Notes: a model not told the origin generated them from the sequence alone. Counted from the first letter of the stretch, positions 45,641-54,958 are shown. The stretch: DNA of 64,000 bases from Endozoicomonas arenosclerae (GCF_001562015.1 NZ_LASA01000118.1:1-64000), one strand, 5' to 3'. Program-made: numbers and translations.

Positions 45641-47023
45641 TTATGCCTCTGCAGCTGCTGTAACCGCGGCCTGTTCCTGAGCTTCAGAGAGGCCGGGCCA
45701 GTATTTGTCCAGCAGGCTCTGCTTCAGAAGGGTTTCTTCCGGCTCAAAGCATTCAGCCAGTGTCTGCCAGCAGAGGTCCAGGGCTTCTTCAAGGCTCATC
45801 CGGGCATCCAGAATCATGAAGCGACTCTTGAATTTCTCGCCAAACTGGATGGCTTTCAGGTCATAACTCGACAGCTCAAAGGCCATGGCCTGTTTCTGCT
45901 GGGCGTTCACCGAGTCAGAGTAGAAGCGGATCATGGTGTTCATGATGTGAGCATGATCGTCACGGGTCTCTTTGCCCTGAACCATCTGCTTGAGTCGGGA
46001 GAGAGAGCCAAATGGATCAATGACACCGTTGTGCAGGTAGAACTGACCTTCCGTGATGTAACCGGTGTTATCAGGTACCGGGTGAGTCACGTCGTTACCC
46101 GGCATGGTGGTAACAGCCAGAATGGTTACAGAGCCAGCACCCTTGTAGTCACAGGCTTTTTCGTAACGTTTGGCCAGCTGTGAGTACAGGTCACCCATGT
46201 AACCACGGTTGGCAGGAATCTTATCCATGGCTACGCCGATTTCTTTCATGGCATCAGCATAGGAAGTCATGTCTGTCAGCAGTACCAGAACCTTTTTGCT
46301 TTCATTGACGGCAAAGTGTTCGGCCACTGCCAGTGCCATGTCTGGCGTCAAGAGGCGCTCTACAGTTGGGTCAGAAGCCTGATTGGTGAACATTAAGGTA
46401 CGGGAAGATACCCCGGCTTCTTCGAAGGCTGTGCGGAAGAAGTGATAATCGTCGAAGATCAGACCCATACCGGCGAAAACCACCACATCGGCTTCAGCCT
46501 GAATGGCGATACGGGCCAGGAAGCGGTTGTAGGGTTCACCTGCTACAGAGAAAATGGGGATTTTCTGGGATTCAACCAGCGTGTTGAAAACATCAATCAT
46601 TGGAACGTTGGTTCGTACCATTCTCGATGCCAGTACACGACGAACCGGGTTTACGGACGGGCCATCGATTTCAACTTTGGGGTCCTGCTCCAGAGCGGGG
46701 CCTCCATCAATGGGCTCTCCGGCACCGTTGAAAATTCGACCCAGGATATTAGGGGAGTAGGTGGCCTTCATTGGCTCACCCAGGAAACAGACGGCGGCGG
46801 CAGTGGACAAGCCTTTGGTCCCGGCAAACACCTGCAGGGAAACTTCTTCATTGTCAATCTTGATGATCTGGGCCAGGGAGTATACCTGTCCATTTTGTTC
46901 GATCATCGCCAGATCACCATAGCTGGCCCGGGCATTGCCTTCCGTCAGGTTAGGCACTTGAACGCGAATCAAGTCACCAACAATGCTGAGGATGTTGGTG
47001 TATCGCAATAGACTCTGGGGCAT
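45641..47023 (-). CDS. atpB: V-type ATPase subunit B (non-catalytic)
   Basis: A 460-residue regulatory nucleotide-binding subunit. [17 protein letters not shown] replaces the P-loop, as in all B subunits. [34 protein letters not shown] and the LSRLKQM block are typical. I start at ATG 47023 with AGGAG 5 nt upstream; a 23-codon upstream extension has no support. It is the first gene of the operon, so the promoter lies in 47024-47278. Confidence 0.94.
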   Translation of the reverse strand: MPQSLLRYTNILSIVGDLIRVQVPNLTEGNARASYGDLAMIEQNGQVYSLAQIIKIDNEEVSLQVFAGTKGLSTAAAVCFLGEPMKATYSPNILGRIFNGAGEPIDGGPALEQDPKVEIDGPSVNPVRRVLASRMVRTNVPMIDVFNTLVESQKIPIFSVAGEPYNRFLARIAIQAEADVVVFAGMGLIFDDYHFFRTAFEEAGVSSRTLMFTNQASDPTVERLLTPDMALAVAEHFAVNESKKVLVLLTDMTSYADAMKEIGVAMDKIPANRGYMGDLYSQLAKRYEKACDYKGAGSVTILAVTTMPGNDVTHPVPDNTGYITEGQFYLHNGVIDPFGSLSRLKQMVQGKETRDDHAHIMNTMIRFYSDSVNAQQKQAMAFELSSYDLKAIQFGEKFKSRFMILDARMSLEEALDLCWQTLAECFEPEETLLKQSLLDKYWPGLSEAQEQAAVTAAAEA

Positions 47024-47278
47024 TGCTGCTCCTCTATACTGCTTGGGAACTGAAAAATCGGGACGATAGACCGGCTTTAAGGTTCTTAACAATGAACCCC
47101 CGGTTAATCATCTGGTACCTGTCGCCTATAAAATTGAGGGTTATAGTGCTCAGGTATCTCCGGATTGCTGATGGGGTGAGAGAAATAGTTCTATCGTGTT
47201 GATCAGCAATCTGGATGCAATGCAAAATTTACTCAATAGTAGACAATTCCAGACTTTTCGGCGTCCAGAGTTTGTCTG
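47024..47278 (-). other. Leader and promoter region of the V-ATPase operon
   Basis: No gene. On the minus strand it would hold the operon promoter; no strong consensus pair was found. A MITE-like element (47279-47459) bounds it upstream. Confidence 0.45.
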
Positions 47279-47459
47279 GGAGTCTGTCGGACTTAAGACA
47301 TTTACGCCCTGAATTCCAGAAAGAACGGCCTGATTATTCGATGAAATCGATTAAATAGGTTAACTATTAGCACGAATCCATCGAAGCTGCCCAGAGCGCT
47401 CAAGACTGTGACTCGTTCTACTGAAATTTATGCTCGAAAGCTTAAGTCCGACAGGCTCC
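47279..47459. mobile_element. 181-bp element with terminal inverted repeats
   Basis: GGAGTCTGTCGGACTTAAG (47279-47297) and CTTAAGTCCGACAGGCTCC (47441-47459) are inverted copies matching at 18 of 19 bases. The interior has no open frame of note. It looks like a MITE or the deleted remnant of an insertion sequence. No clear target duplication was found. Confidence 0.65.
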
Positions 47460-47563
47460 TGATTTCTAATTTAATGGCCAAAATCAATTTGGGTGAAGAG
47501 CCTGACTTCACTTCGCCCGACTGGATGAATAACGAGCGGGTAAACTGATTTTCTGCAAATGGG

Positions 47564-47612
47564 TTCAAGAGTGCTTGATCCTGAATGGTTTTTCAGTCCA
47601 ATCACTCTTGAA
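47564..47612 (-). terminator. Long imperfect hairpin after argF
   Basis: Outer arms TTCAAGAGTG / CACTCTTGAA and inner arms CTGAA / TTCAG (47581-47596) can form one extended stem 10 bp after the argF stop. There is no long U-run. Confidence 0.5.
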
Positions 47613-47621
47613 TCATTGATA

Positions 47622-48632
47622 TCACACCGGTTGGCTTCCCAGTGTCGCTACCATCACGGCCTTGATGGTGTGCATGCGGTTTTCAGCCTGATCGAAGACG
47701 ATGGAATGTTCAGACTCAAAAACATCTTCGGTCACCTCAAGGCCTGACATGCCGTATTTATTGGCGATTTCGCGGCCAATAGTGGTTTCGTCATTATGGA
47801 ATGCAGGCAGGCAATGCAGGAAACGCACATCAGGGTTCCCCGTTTTTTCCAGCATGGAGGCATTGACCTGGTAAGGCTTCATTAGACGAACACGCTCGTC
47901 CCAGGCTTCGACAGGCTCACCCATGGAAACCCAGACGTCTGTATAGATGAAATCACATTCTGATACGGCTTCTTCTACAGACTGGGTGACGGTGATTTTG
48001 GCTCCGGATTCTTCAGCGATGGGTGTGATAAGTTCCAGGAGTTCAGGGGCGGGTGTATAGCCTTCTGGTGCAGCAACACTGAAGTCTACTCCCATTTTTG
48101 CGCAGCCTACCAGCAGTGAGTGAGCAACATTGTTGCGGCCGTCACCCACATAGCAGAGCTTCATTTCATTCAGTGGGCGATTTTGTCCATGCTCCAGCAT
48201 GGTCAGGAAGTCGGCCAGAACCTGAGTCGGATGCCATTCATCGGTCAAACCATTCCAGACAGGAACACCGGAAAACTCGGCCAGTTCTTCAACGTGTTGT
48301 TGAGAGTGTCCGCGAAACTCGATGCCGTCATACATTCTGCCCAGTACCCTGGCAGTATCCTTTACTGATTCTTTGCTGCCCATTTGAGAGCCACCGGACA
48401 GGTAAGTCACGTTGGCACCCTGATCAAAACTGGCCACTTCAAAGGCACAACGGGTACGAGTGGAGGCTTTTTCAAAAATCAGTGCGATGTTGCGACCCTG
48501 AAGAAAGCGCGGCTCTGTTCCGGCCTTCTTCGCCTGCTTCAGTTGAGCAGAAAGATCCAGCAATGCAGCTATTTGATCTGCACTGAAATCCAGCAGTTTC
48601 AGGAATGATTGGTTGGGCAGTCTGAAATCCAT
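47622..48632 (-). CDS. argF: Ornithine carbamoyltransferase
   Basis: A 336-residue enzyme joining carbamoyl phosphate and ornithine to give citrulline. Carbamoyl-phosphate site [12 protein letters not shown] (residues 54-65), the [11 protein letters not shown] ornithine loop, and HPTQVLADF are intact. It is close to E. coli ArgF/ArgI along its length. No arginine deiminase genes are near, which favours the anabolic enzyme. No ARG box was obvious upstream. Confidence 0.93.
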   Translation of the reverse strand: MDFRLPNQSFLKLLDFSADQIAALLDLSAQLKQAKKAGTEPRFLQGRNIALIFEKASTRTRCAFEVASFDQGANVTYLSGGSQMGSKESVKDTARVLGRMYDGIEFRGHSQQHVEELAEFSGVPVWNGLTDEWHPTQVLADFLTMLEHGQNRPLNEMKLCYVGDGRNNVAHSLLVGCAKMGVDFSVAAPEGYTPAPELLELITPIAEESGAKITVTQSVEEAVSECDFIYTDVWVSMGEPVEAWDERVRLMKPYQVNASMLEKTGNPDVRFLHCLPAFHNDETTIGREIANKYGMSGLEVTEDVFESEHSIVFDQAENRMHTIKAVMVATLGSQPV

Positions 48633-49358
48633 CGTCTTATCTCTTGCTTTTCATTAGGCGCATGGCGATTTCTAAAGAAATGAAGCACGCTTAAGATCAG
48701 CCCTTTATTGAAGGGTATAGACGGCGCGACATTTCTGGCCAGAGGCGGTTTAACGTTCTGCCAGGTTATTTTCGCCTGCAGTCTAAATTGCTGCAGGACT
48801 GTTTTAGAATCATGGCGGATTGAGCAACATTTTGTGCGCGACTTCATCCTGTGAAGAGATTAGACGGACACTCTGTAACTCTGACGAACCGACCATCATC
48901 CATAGCTCTTGCTTCACTGTCCAGACAATACAGTGAATAGCCAAATTAAGAGCTGACCTATCGATGACGAAGGAATCCTGTACTGAAGCCATTAAAAAAG
49001 AAGGCCTCAGGAAAAGGACAGTCTTTTTTCCTGCCGTCAAAAGCACGGAAGCATGGTGGTTTTGGTCTTGTACCATGGACATTTGTCGCATCTTCCGGTG
49101 GTGCTCCAGACAAACAGGTACGCGGCTGAACCCAACTCCGACAGGGCTTTAGGGTATATGCGCAAAAACGGGATGACACTACGTAGAACTACGTTTGCTG
49201 TTGCTGACTGGAGTAAGTAACAGTGCCCAGAATCAGTGAGTACTTACATTATGGTTCTGATCTTAACTAAATGTTTGGGGTGGTATACTCGTTTCTCTCA
49301 TTAGAATACTCAATACCAGTGATAAGCACTTTTGTGCTGTTTTTCGTTCGACAGACAC
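48633..49358. other. Large intergenic region downstream of the PepSY gene
   Basis: About 725 bp without a recognised gene. Several short frames on both strands (up to 93 codons) have no family match or binding site. A direct repeat ACTACGT-AGA-ACTACGT occurs at about 49178-49194, and a small stem AGCAC / GTGCT followed by GTTTTT lies at 49325-49344 on the plus strand. It may contain decayed mobile DNA, which I cannot prove. Confidence 0.4.
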
Positions 49359-50078
49359 CTATATAGGCGATGGGTAAATTCGGTCTTCGATGACTTCGCC
49401 ATTGCTGGCATTCACAACCAGTCTTTTCTTCTGACGACTTTCATCCAGGTAATAGATTTCCCGAACCTGCTGCTTTTTCCAATACGCCAGACGAGTTTTA
49501 AGTATGACCATGCTTTTGTGAGTCTGCCTGGCTTTGGTAATGACCTGATTCAGGGAAATGATTTTTCCCTGTGGCTTCATGCTATAGGTGTATTCATCAA
49601 TGATCATGCCTGTATATGCGTCAAGTGTTGCATTCCAGCGTTTGTGTTTTTTATCTATGAAATCAACGATCCGAACCACCTGTCCGTTTTTATTATCGAT
49701 TCGGGTTTTGAGGATGGCGGCTACATGATGTTTGCTTTTGACTTTCTCAAGGGTCTTTTCAAGCGACATGGGCGTTTGTAACTGAGCCACTTCAATGATT
49801 TTGCCAGATCGGGCGTCAATAACGGCGCGTTGGTTTTTGTTTTTACTGTCCGAGAAGTCAACCACTCTCACCTGACGTTTGTCTTCTTCAGTCAGACGAA
49901 CATTGTGGACGACGAGGTCGCCATATTTTTTCCGCATCTGGCTGATGATCTGTTCCAGAGGCATCAGGTGATTGTCATTCACAGGTGTTGACGTTTCGGC
50001 AAAGCTGCTGCCAGTTGCCAGAATCAGCGCCAGAACAGGGGCTTGCCAGAGACAGGACAGGAATTGATTTTTGTACAT
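49359..50078 (-). CDS. Exported protein with three PepSY-like repeats
   Basis: A 239-residue protein with a signal peptide (residues 1-27, ending SSFA) and three repeats of about 65 residues (38-102, 103-168, 173-236). Each has a helix with KxRxxH/Y, then VRxVDF or VREIYY, and ends with a DA-x-(T/S)G-x-II or NASNGEVIED strand pair, as in PepSY domains. PepSY domains are found in protease propeptides and in periplasmic regulators. Here there is no catalytic domain, so it may be an inhibitor or a binding protein. No neighbour gives its role. Confidence 0.75.
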   Translation of the reverse strand: MYKNQFLSCLWQAPVLALILATGSSFAETSTPVNDNHLMPLEQIISQMRKKYGDLVVHNVRLTEEDKRQVRVVDFSDSKNKNQRAVIDARSGKIIEVAQLQTPMSLEKTLEKVKSKHHVAAILKTRIDNKNGQVVRIVDFIDKKHKRWNATLDAYTGMIIDEYTYSMKPQGKIISLNQVITKARQTHKSMVILKTRLAYWKKQQVREIYYLDESRQKKRLVVNASNGEVIEDRIYPSPI

Positions 50079-50390
50079 AATACAGTACCTGAGGCTTCAC
50101 TTTTCAGGAGTGAGGCCATAGACGGGATCTCGTTCAAACTGGAATTGAAATAGAAATATGAATTCACATCTTATCTGAAAAGAACTGGATCTACCCTTGG
50201 TGACTGTATTTTCAGTCAGGATAAATACCTTAACGGGCTAGCTGTTAATGTAGATTTGAATGGATGGAATGCAAGCCTGAGCATGATATTTTCAAAGTCA
50301 TCGGTTGACAGTATTTAGCGGGCAATAAGTTGGAATGGATTGAAGGATTTGTTCAATTCAGTCTAATAAGCGTCCGCTTCTCGCAGAAAG
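50079..50390. other. Intergenic region between avtA and the PepSY gene
   Basis: About 310 bp, AT-rich, no gene seen. It must hold the PepSY gene promoter. Confidence 0.4.
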
Positions 50391-50419
50391 AAAAAAGCCC
50401 TGAGTGGTCTCAGGGCTTT
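50391..50419 (-). terminator. Rho-independent terminator of avtA
   Basis: AAAGCCCTGAG (50394-50404), loop TGGT, CTCAGGGCTTT (50409-50419); on the minus strand the stem is followed by a T-run. Confidence 0.9.
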
Positions 50420-50451
50420 GAATACCTTCTAGGTCAGGCTCCAAGGAGAGG

Positions 50452-51708
50452 TTACTGCCCCTGATAGGCTTTGCGAACCTCTTCAGCAATAATGCTGATG
50501 CCCCGGTCAACGGTTTCATTGTCACGGGTGTAGGTCATTCTCAAGCATTCGTGCTTATGCTGCCAATCGTCATCAATCCCCGGGAAGAAGTAATGGCCGG
50601 ATACCACCAGAACATTTCGTTTCTTCAAGCGTTCATAGAGCTCCTGACTGCTAATGGGTAACCCTTCAAACCACAACCAGAGGAACATGGCACCTTCGGG
50701 TTTATGGACTTTCCAGTTGACTCCACTCAGATGCTTTTGCAATGAAGATACAGCAAATTTGGCTTTGTCTTCATAATAAGGACGGATCACATTTTTGCTC
50801 AGGTCAATAATGCTGTCGTCACGGATCATATCCAGAACAATCATGCTGCCAAAGCTGTTGGGCGCCAGATTCATGATGGCATTAATACCCGACAGCGCTC
50901 TGATAACCTGCTCGTTGGCAATCACTATGCCGGTTCTTGCCGCCGGAAGGCCCAGTTTGGATAGGCTGAGGCAGAGAATAGTATTTTCATTCCATTCAGG
51001 GTTGGCGTCACTGAAAATCAGGTTCGGGAAAGGGGTACCGTAAGCACCGTCAATAATTAACGGGATATCGTGGGCTCTGGCCATTTCATCCAGTCGGCTG
51101 ACTTCCTGATCAGTCAGGACGTTACCCGTTGGGTTAGTAGGGCGGGATGCACAAAGTGCACCGGTACGCTCATCCACTTTTAAGCTGTTGAAATCAACAT
51201 GATACTTGAACATGTGCTCATTAATGATTTCGATCTCGGGCTTGTTGGCCAGAAAGAAGTCGTCGCTCAGGCCTGCATCTCCATAACCAATGTACTCAGG
51301 TGCCAGAGGCAGTTGAATACGGCGATGGCTACCGTCATCGTAGTCGCCAGCAAACATGTTGAAGAGCATAAAGAAGGCGGCCTGGCTGCCATTGGTCAGG
51401 GCAATGTTTTCCGGTCCCAGCTTCCAGCCAAACTGTCGGTTCAGGAAACGAGCCATCTCGTGAACAAATTCTTTTTCACCTTGAGGCGGATCATAAGTGC
51501 CGGTCAGTCGGGTGAATTCGGACTGACTGTCGACAATTTTCTGAAGTCGCTGACGAAAGGTTTCTTCCACTTCAGGGATATGGGCTGGATTCCCTCCACC
51601 CATCATGATCATATCCTGGCCACCGGCCAGGGCATGGCCCAGATCATCCATAAGCTGGAGTATGCCGGAATGACTGGTAAATTTCGTGCCAAATGTGGAA
51701 AGCTTCAT
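50452..51708 (-). CDS. avtA: Valine-pyruvate aminotransferase
   Basis: A 418-residue PLP aminotransferase that transfers amino groups between valine/alanine and their keto acids. It starts with KLSTFGTKFTSHSGILQLMD and MMGGGNPAHIPEV, has SRPTNPTGNVLTDQE and the PLP-lysine in CLSLSKLGLPAARTGIV. Its length is nearly that of E. coli AvtA (417). GAGG is 6 nt before ATG 51708. It has its own terminator. Confidence 0.94.
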   Translation of the reverse strand: MKLSTFGTKFTSHSGILQLMDDLGHALAGGQDMIMMGGGNPAHIPEVEETFRQRLQKIVDSQSEFTRLTGTYDPPQGEKEFVHEMARFLNRQFGWKLGPENIALTNGSQAAFFMLFNMFAGDYDDGSHRRIQLPLAPEYIGYGDAGLSDDFFLANKPEIEIINEHMFKYHVDFNSLKVDERTGALCASRPTNPTGNVLTDQEVSRLDEMARAHDIPLIIDGAYGTPFPNLIFSDANPEWNENTILCLSLSKLGLPAARTGIVIANEQVIRALSGINAIMNLAPNSFGSMIVLDMIRDDSIIDLSKNVIRPYYEDKAKFAVSSLQKHLSGVNWKVHKPEGAMFLWLWFEGLPISSQELYERLKKRNVLVVSGHYFFPGIDDDWQHKHECLRMTYTRDNETVDRGISIIAEEVRKAYQGQ

Positions 51709-52109
51709 GCTTGCCTCAGGTTCTCTGTATAAGGCTGTGAACAGCTCAACTTAAATGAAAAGACTTCCGCTGAAACACGGTAAAGTCCAGAAAGGACCTC
51801 TCTGTTAAAGGCCGTTTTGAGCGGAATTTGCCGTCAGGTTATGTGCGAACATTCAAGTCGTCTGAATGCCGCGTTTTTATATCAGGAAATACCTCGGCAG
51901 TTTAACTGAGATTGTGTCTTCGTGCATAAGATGTTTGTAGCGCTTTGTATTGGCAGTCTAAAAAGACTGCAACTATAAAGATATATTCACTTTATTCATG
52001 GGTTTTTCATGAAATGCCCTTGCGGGACGGAGCTGGAAGGTGGCATTTCCTGACTCATTAGCTTGAACTTTCCTGGCAGAGCTGTGTCTGAGACGTCTCG
52101 AAGATAGAA
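51709..52109 (+). other. Intergenic region upstream of the DMT transporter
   Basis: About 400 bp. Besides the repeated promoter-like segment (51938-51979) it has an inverted repeat GAAATGCC / GGCATTTC (52011-52049, 23-nt loop) in the transporter leader. No gene is seen. Confidence 0.5.
51938..51979 (+). promoter_or_regulatory. Promoter-like direct repeat, copy 1 (DMT transporter)
   Basis: TAGCGCTTTGTATTGGCAG (51938-51956) contains the -35-like TTGGCA (51950-51955); TATAAA (51974-51979) follows 18 bp later. Between them GCAGTC / GACTGC (51953-51970) forms a stem. The same 19-mer, spacing and -10 context recur at 53103-53143 before the RING-like gene. Confidence 0.5.
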
Positions 52110-52997
52110 ATGACACTGGGGGTCTATACAGGCATGCCGACCGCTGTTTTGTTTATTGTGTGCTCCTTTGTCTGGGGATCCACCTGGTATGCAATTACAT
52201 TGCAGTTAGGGGTTGTTGATCCATTATGGTCAGTCTGTTATCGGTTTCTCCTGGCAGCATTTTTGACGGCGCTTATCAGTCTGATTCTTGGAAAGTTTGA
52301 GCGTTATTCTACACAGCAGCATCTGCGCTTAATGCTTCAGGGTGCCTGCCTGTGTGGTATCTATTACTGGCTCATTTACTTGAGCGAGCATCATATAACC
52401 AGTGCGCTTTCAGCTCTTATTTCCACCTCCGAACTTTATATGATGGTGATTTTTGGCCGTATCTGGTTTGGCAATCCGGTCAGGCAGCAAGTCATTGCTG
52501 GCGGATTACTCGGTTCGGCAGGCGTCATGTTGATATTTCTTCCGGAGCTTCAGGGCGTGGTTGGCTCATCCACTCTGAATGGAATGGGTCTGGCCTTTTC
52601 AGGGTGTGTCTTTTTTTCTCTCGGCAGCCTTATTTGTGAGAAAAATGAAAGGGATGGTATGGGGCTTCTATCCAGTGCTGCTTATACCATGCTTTATGGC
52701 AGTTTGCTGGTGGCTGCCCTTGCTCTGGTATTAGGGATAAGTCCAGATTTTGTCTGGTCAGCTCAATATATTGGCTCGTTGGTTTATCTGTCCATTTTTG
52801 GCTCAGTGGTTGCGATGGTTTCTTATATGGCGTTGATCCGAGCCATTGGAGCCGATCGAGCAGCCTATGTAGATATAGTCTATCCGGTGATAGCTCTGAT
52901 GATTTCAACCTTGTTCGAAGGTTATGTATGGGCTTTCAGTGCCGTGGCAGGAGTCCTGATGATTATGTTCGGTAATTATATTGCTATGCGGAAATAA
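52110..52997 (+). CDS. EamA/DMT-family transporter
   Basis: A 295-residue inner-membrane protein with ten predicted helices in two EamA halves. The start has SFVWGSTWYAI, the typical first-helix motif of the RhaT/EamA group, and the second half contains YMALIRAIGADRAAYVDIVYPVIALMIS. Such carriers usually export metabolites or amino acids; the substrate cannot be told. ATG 52110 and ATG 52134 are both possible starts; I keep the longer one. Confidence 0.85.
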   Translation: MTLGVYTGMPTAVLFIVCSFVWGSTWYAITLQLGVVDPLWSVCYRFLLAAFLTALISLILGKFERYSTQQHLRLMLQGACLCGIYYWLIYLSEHHITSALSALISTSELYMMVIFGRIWFGNPVRQQVIAGGLLGSAGVMLIFLPELQGVVGSSTLNGMGLAFSGCVFFSLGSLICEKNERDGMGLLSSAAYTMLYGSLLVAALALVLGISPDFVWSAQYIGSLVYLSIFGSVVAMVSYMALIRAIGADRAAYVDIVYPVIALMISTLFEGYVWAFSAVAGVLMIMFGNYIAMRK

Positions 52998-53102
52998 TGC
53001 TTCATTAGATAGAACTTATGCACTGCTTACAGAGGCTAATGTGCGCCGTCTCAGGTTCATTGGAAACCCCTCATCAGGGGGTATCTATGTAAAAGCTATT
53101 TA

Positions 53103-53143
53103 TAGCGCTTTGTATTGGCAGATTAAAAACCAGCAACTATAAC
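53103..53143 (+). promoter_or_regulatory. Promoter-like direct repeat, copy 2 (RING-like gene)
   Basis: The same 19-mer as copy 1 (53103-53121), TTGGCA at 53115-53120 and TATAAC at 53138-53143 with 17-bp spacing. A start near 53150 leaves a leader of about 25 nt to ATG 53175. The stem between the boxes is degraded here. Confidence 0.5.
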
Positions 53144-53174
53144 TACTGATCCACAACAACATTGCTTTCCCCCC

Positions 53175-54569
53175 ATGGCATGCAGAGTCTTGAGGACAAT
53201 GTTTTTTCTGCCACTGGTCATAATGATTCAATGGCACTCTCTTTATGCTTCGGCGAGCGACAGTCATGATCTGTCTTTCTGTCATGAGGTTTTGTTCCTA
53301 ACCTTTTTTACTCCCTGGGTTAATCAATACGTGCCGGTTAATCTGGCTATCACCAGTAACGGCATATTATCCAATGACTCTGGCACTCTTCTGCAAGGAT
53401 TGATTGCAGGAAAAACCTATCAGGCGTCTTATTCTGAACAGCCGGACTTTATCCAGTTTGGAGGGGTGCAGAGTCGTGGCAGTAATGAGGGCACACCTCC
53501 CGCTGGCAGAGGTTCACCTGCAAATCTCGAAGACAGTGATGATGACGACGAAGATGAGGCGTCAGAGGTTCTTGCTGCTGCTGGGGGAGATGATCGTAAG
53601 GAGAATAACGAGGAGGATCGCAAGGCTGAACCGGAGGATAAAAAGAATCCTTATCTTTGCTGGTATTGCCAGAAAAATAGGGGATGCTGGCAATATTCCT
53701 GTTGTGGGAGAGGGCTTTGTGAAGGCTGCTATAAGGGGTTTGGAGTCTCTCCTGTTAAGTGTCCATGCTGTGGAAAAAACAGAAGACCGAAGGTTCGTTG
53801 TAACCTGTGTCCTCCTGGTAGTGAGCTTCTGGAGTTGGACCAGCAGGGCGTTATGGCTCATTTTCACACGGAGCATTTGCAGCAAAGGTGTCAAGGAAGA
53901 ATCAATCAGGAGTGCCAGCATTGTAATCTGCCCATAGAGCTGTCCCTTCCCCTGCAGCAACTGCTGAATGCCTTGTTATCACATTGTTATGCTTTCTGTA
54001 TCTTTCCCAACTGTGGGGCTGTTTTAACGGCAGAAACCGACAATACCGCTCATTTTGAGTCTTCCCATCAGGGGCAGGCTGAATGCCCGGTATCAGGTTG
54101 TCCTATGAATCAGCTGGCGCACATTCAGCCTTCTGCTTCACACATGAATAGCCATCTGCAATACAGCTGCGGCTTTTGTTTTGCTTCTTTCAATAATCAG
54201 CAAGCTCTTCAAATACATCTGACCACACATATACAGTCATACAGCTGTGGTGCCTGTCAGGGTAATGCAGGCATGTCGCTGCTAATGCTTCTGGTGGGAG
54301 GTAATCTTCAGCAATTTGAAAATGCCGCTGACATGGCGGATCTGCCACTGGATTCTGAAGAAGCGGTGATCAATCACTGGGCAATAGCACATTGTCAGAT
54401 CAGTTGTCCTTTGTGTTCACACACTCAGGAAGGATGTGATGATGTGAGTATGCAGGAGCATATAGACAATGGGTGCTCGAGAGCCCTGCGGTTATCCATA
54501 CCTGAACAAGAGCAGGGTGGTGTTGATCCTGATCCTGAGAACGAGCCTGAAGATGATCCTGATACCTAG
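53175..54569 (+). CDS. Exported RING-like/zinc-finger protein of unknown function
   Basis: A 464-residue protein. A hydrophobic N-terminus with basic residues (CRVLRTMFFLPLVIMI, to about residue 28) looks like a signal peptide. A low-complexity acidic linker (about 115-155) precedes a RING-like cluster at residues 162-200: CWYC, then SCCGRGLCEGC, then KCPCCGK, matching the C-x2-C, CGH-x-x-C-x2-C and CPxC pattern of RING fingers with Arg in place of the usual His. More Cys/His pairs follow, including a C2H2-like CGFCFASFNNQQALQIHLTTH-type segment (about 333-354). The tail is Asp/Glu/Pro-rich. Such proteins are rare in bacteria and suggest a host-directed ubiquitin ligase-like effector, but this is inference. 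The start is uncertain (53175 or 53199). The stop codon lies inside a mobile element end. Confidence 0.6.
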   Translation: MACRVLRTMFFLPLVIMIQWHSLYASASDSHDLSFCHEVLFLTFFTPWVNQYVPVNLAITSNGILSNDSGTLLQGLIAGKTYQASYSEQPDFIQFGGVQSRGSNEGTPPAGRGSPANLEDSDDDDEDEASEVLAAAGGDDRKENNEEDRKAEPEDKKNPYLCWYCQKNRGCWQYSCCGRGLCEGCYKGFGVSPVKCPCCGKNRRPKVRCNLCPPGSELLELDQQGVMAHFHTEHLQQRCQGRINQECQHCNLPIELSLPLQQLLNALLSHCYAFCIFPNCGAVLTAETDNTAHFESSHQGQAECPVSGCPMNQLAHIQPSASHMNSHLQYSCGFCFASFNNQQALQIHLTTHIQSYSCGACQGNAGMSLLMLLVGGNLQQFENAADMADLPLDSEEAVINHWAIAHCQISCPLCSHTQEGCDDVSMQEHIDNGCSRALRLSIPEQEQGGVDPDPENEPEDDPDT

Positions 54570-54811
54570 CCCGGAAAATTCATAAAGTCGCTTTCAATAG
54601 GTACAAGGCCTCAGAAATACTGGAATGTTCGTTTTATGATGTGTACGAAAATATTCGAACATCGCTCGTCGGCTCCTCGCTAGCTCTTTTTCCGCCGTGA
54701 CAGCATTTTTACAACAGATCCATGCAATAAGCATGAATATGTCGTAAAAATGTGCCAGCCGAAAAAATAGCAGAGCGAGAAGCTCGACACTTTATGAAAT
54801 TTCCGGGCTAG
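54566..54811. mobile_element. 246-bp foldback/MITE-like element
   Basis: Terminal inverted repeats of 23 bp (54566-54588 and 54789-54811) match at 22 positions; each begins CTAGCCCGGAAA from the outside. The interior is also an imperfect palindrome, for instance GCATTTTTACAACAGATCCA and its near-complement around 54720-54755. The left end supplies the TAG stop of the RING-like gene. A piece of the end with the same flank (CCGGGCTAGACAGTC) recurs at about 57192-57206. Confidence 0.75.
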
Positions 54812-54837
54812 ACAGTCCTGAACTAACTTCCTTGTTG

Positions 54838-54953
54838 AACTCTTCGCAAACCCGTTCGGGCTGAGCCTGTCGAAGTCCAATACCTCGACCCTTCGACAAG
54901 CTCAGGGTGAACGGAATCCGTATGTAAACCGGGAAGTTATTTCGAGACAAATC
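54838..54953 (-). repeat. Dispersed palindromic repeat, copy C (fullest)
   Basis: Read on the minus strand: ATTTGTCTCGAAATAACTTC, GTTTACATACGGATTCCGTT, then the palindrome arms CCCTGAGCTTGTCGAAGGG and CTTCGACAGGCTCAGCCCG, ending in GAAGAGTTC. It begins 5 bp after the AraC gene stop. Confidence 0.8.
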
Positions 54954-54958
54954 TCTGG

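Noticed and set aside
48810-49179. Short minus-strand frames between argF and the PepSY gene
   Set aside because: No family, no binding site, and atypical composition; could be decayed DNA but not supportable as genes.
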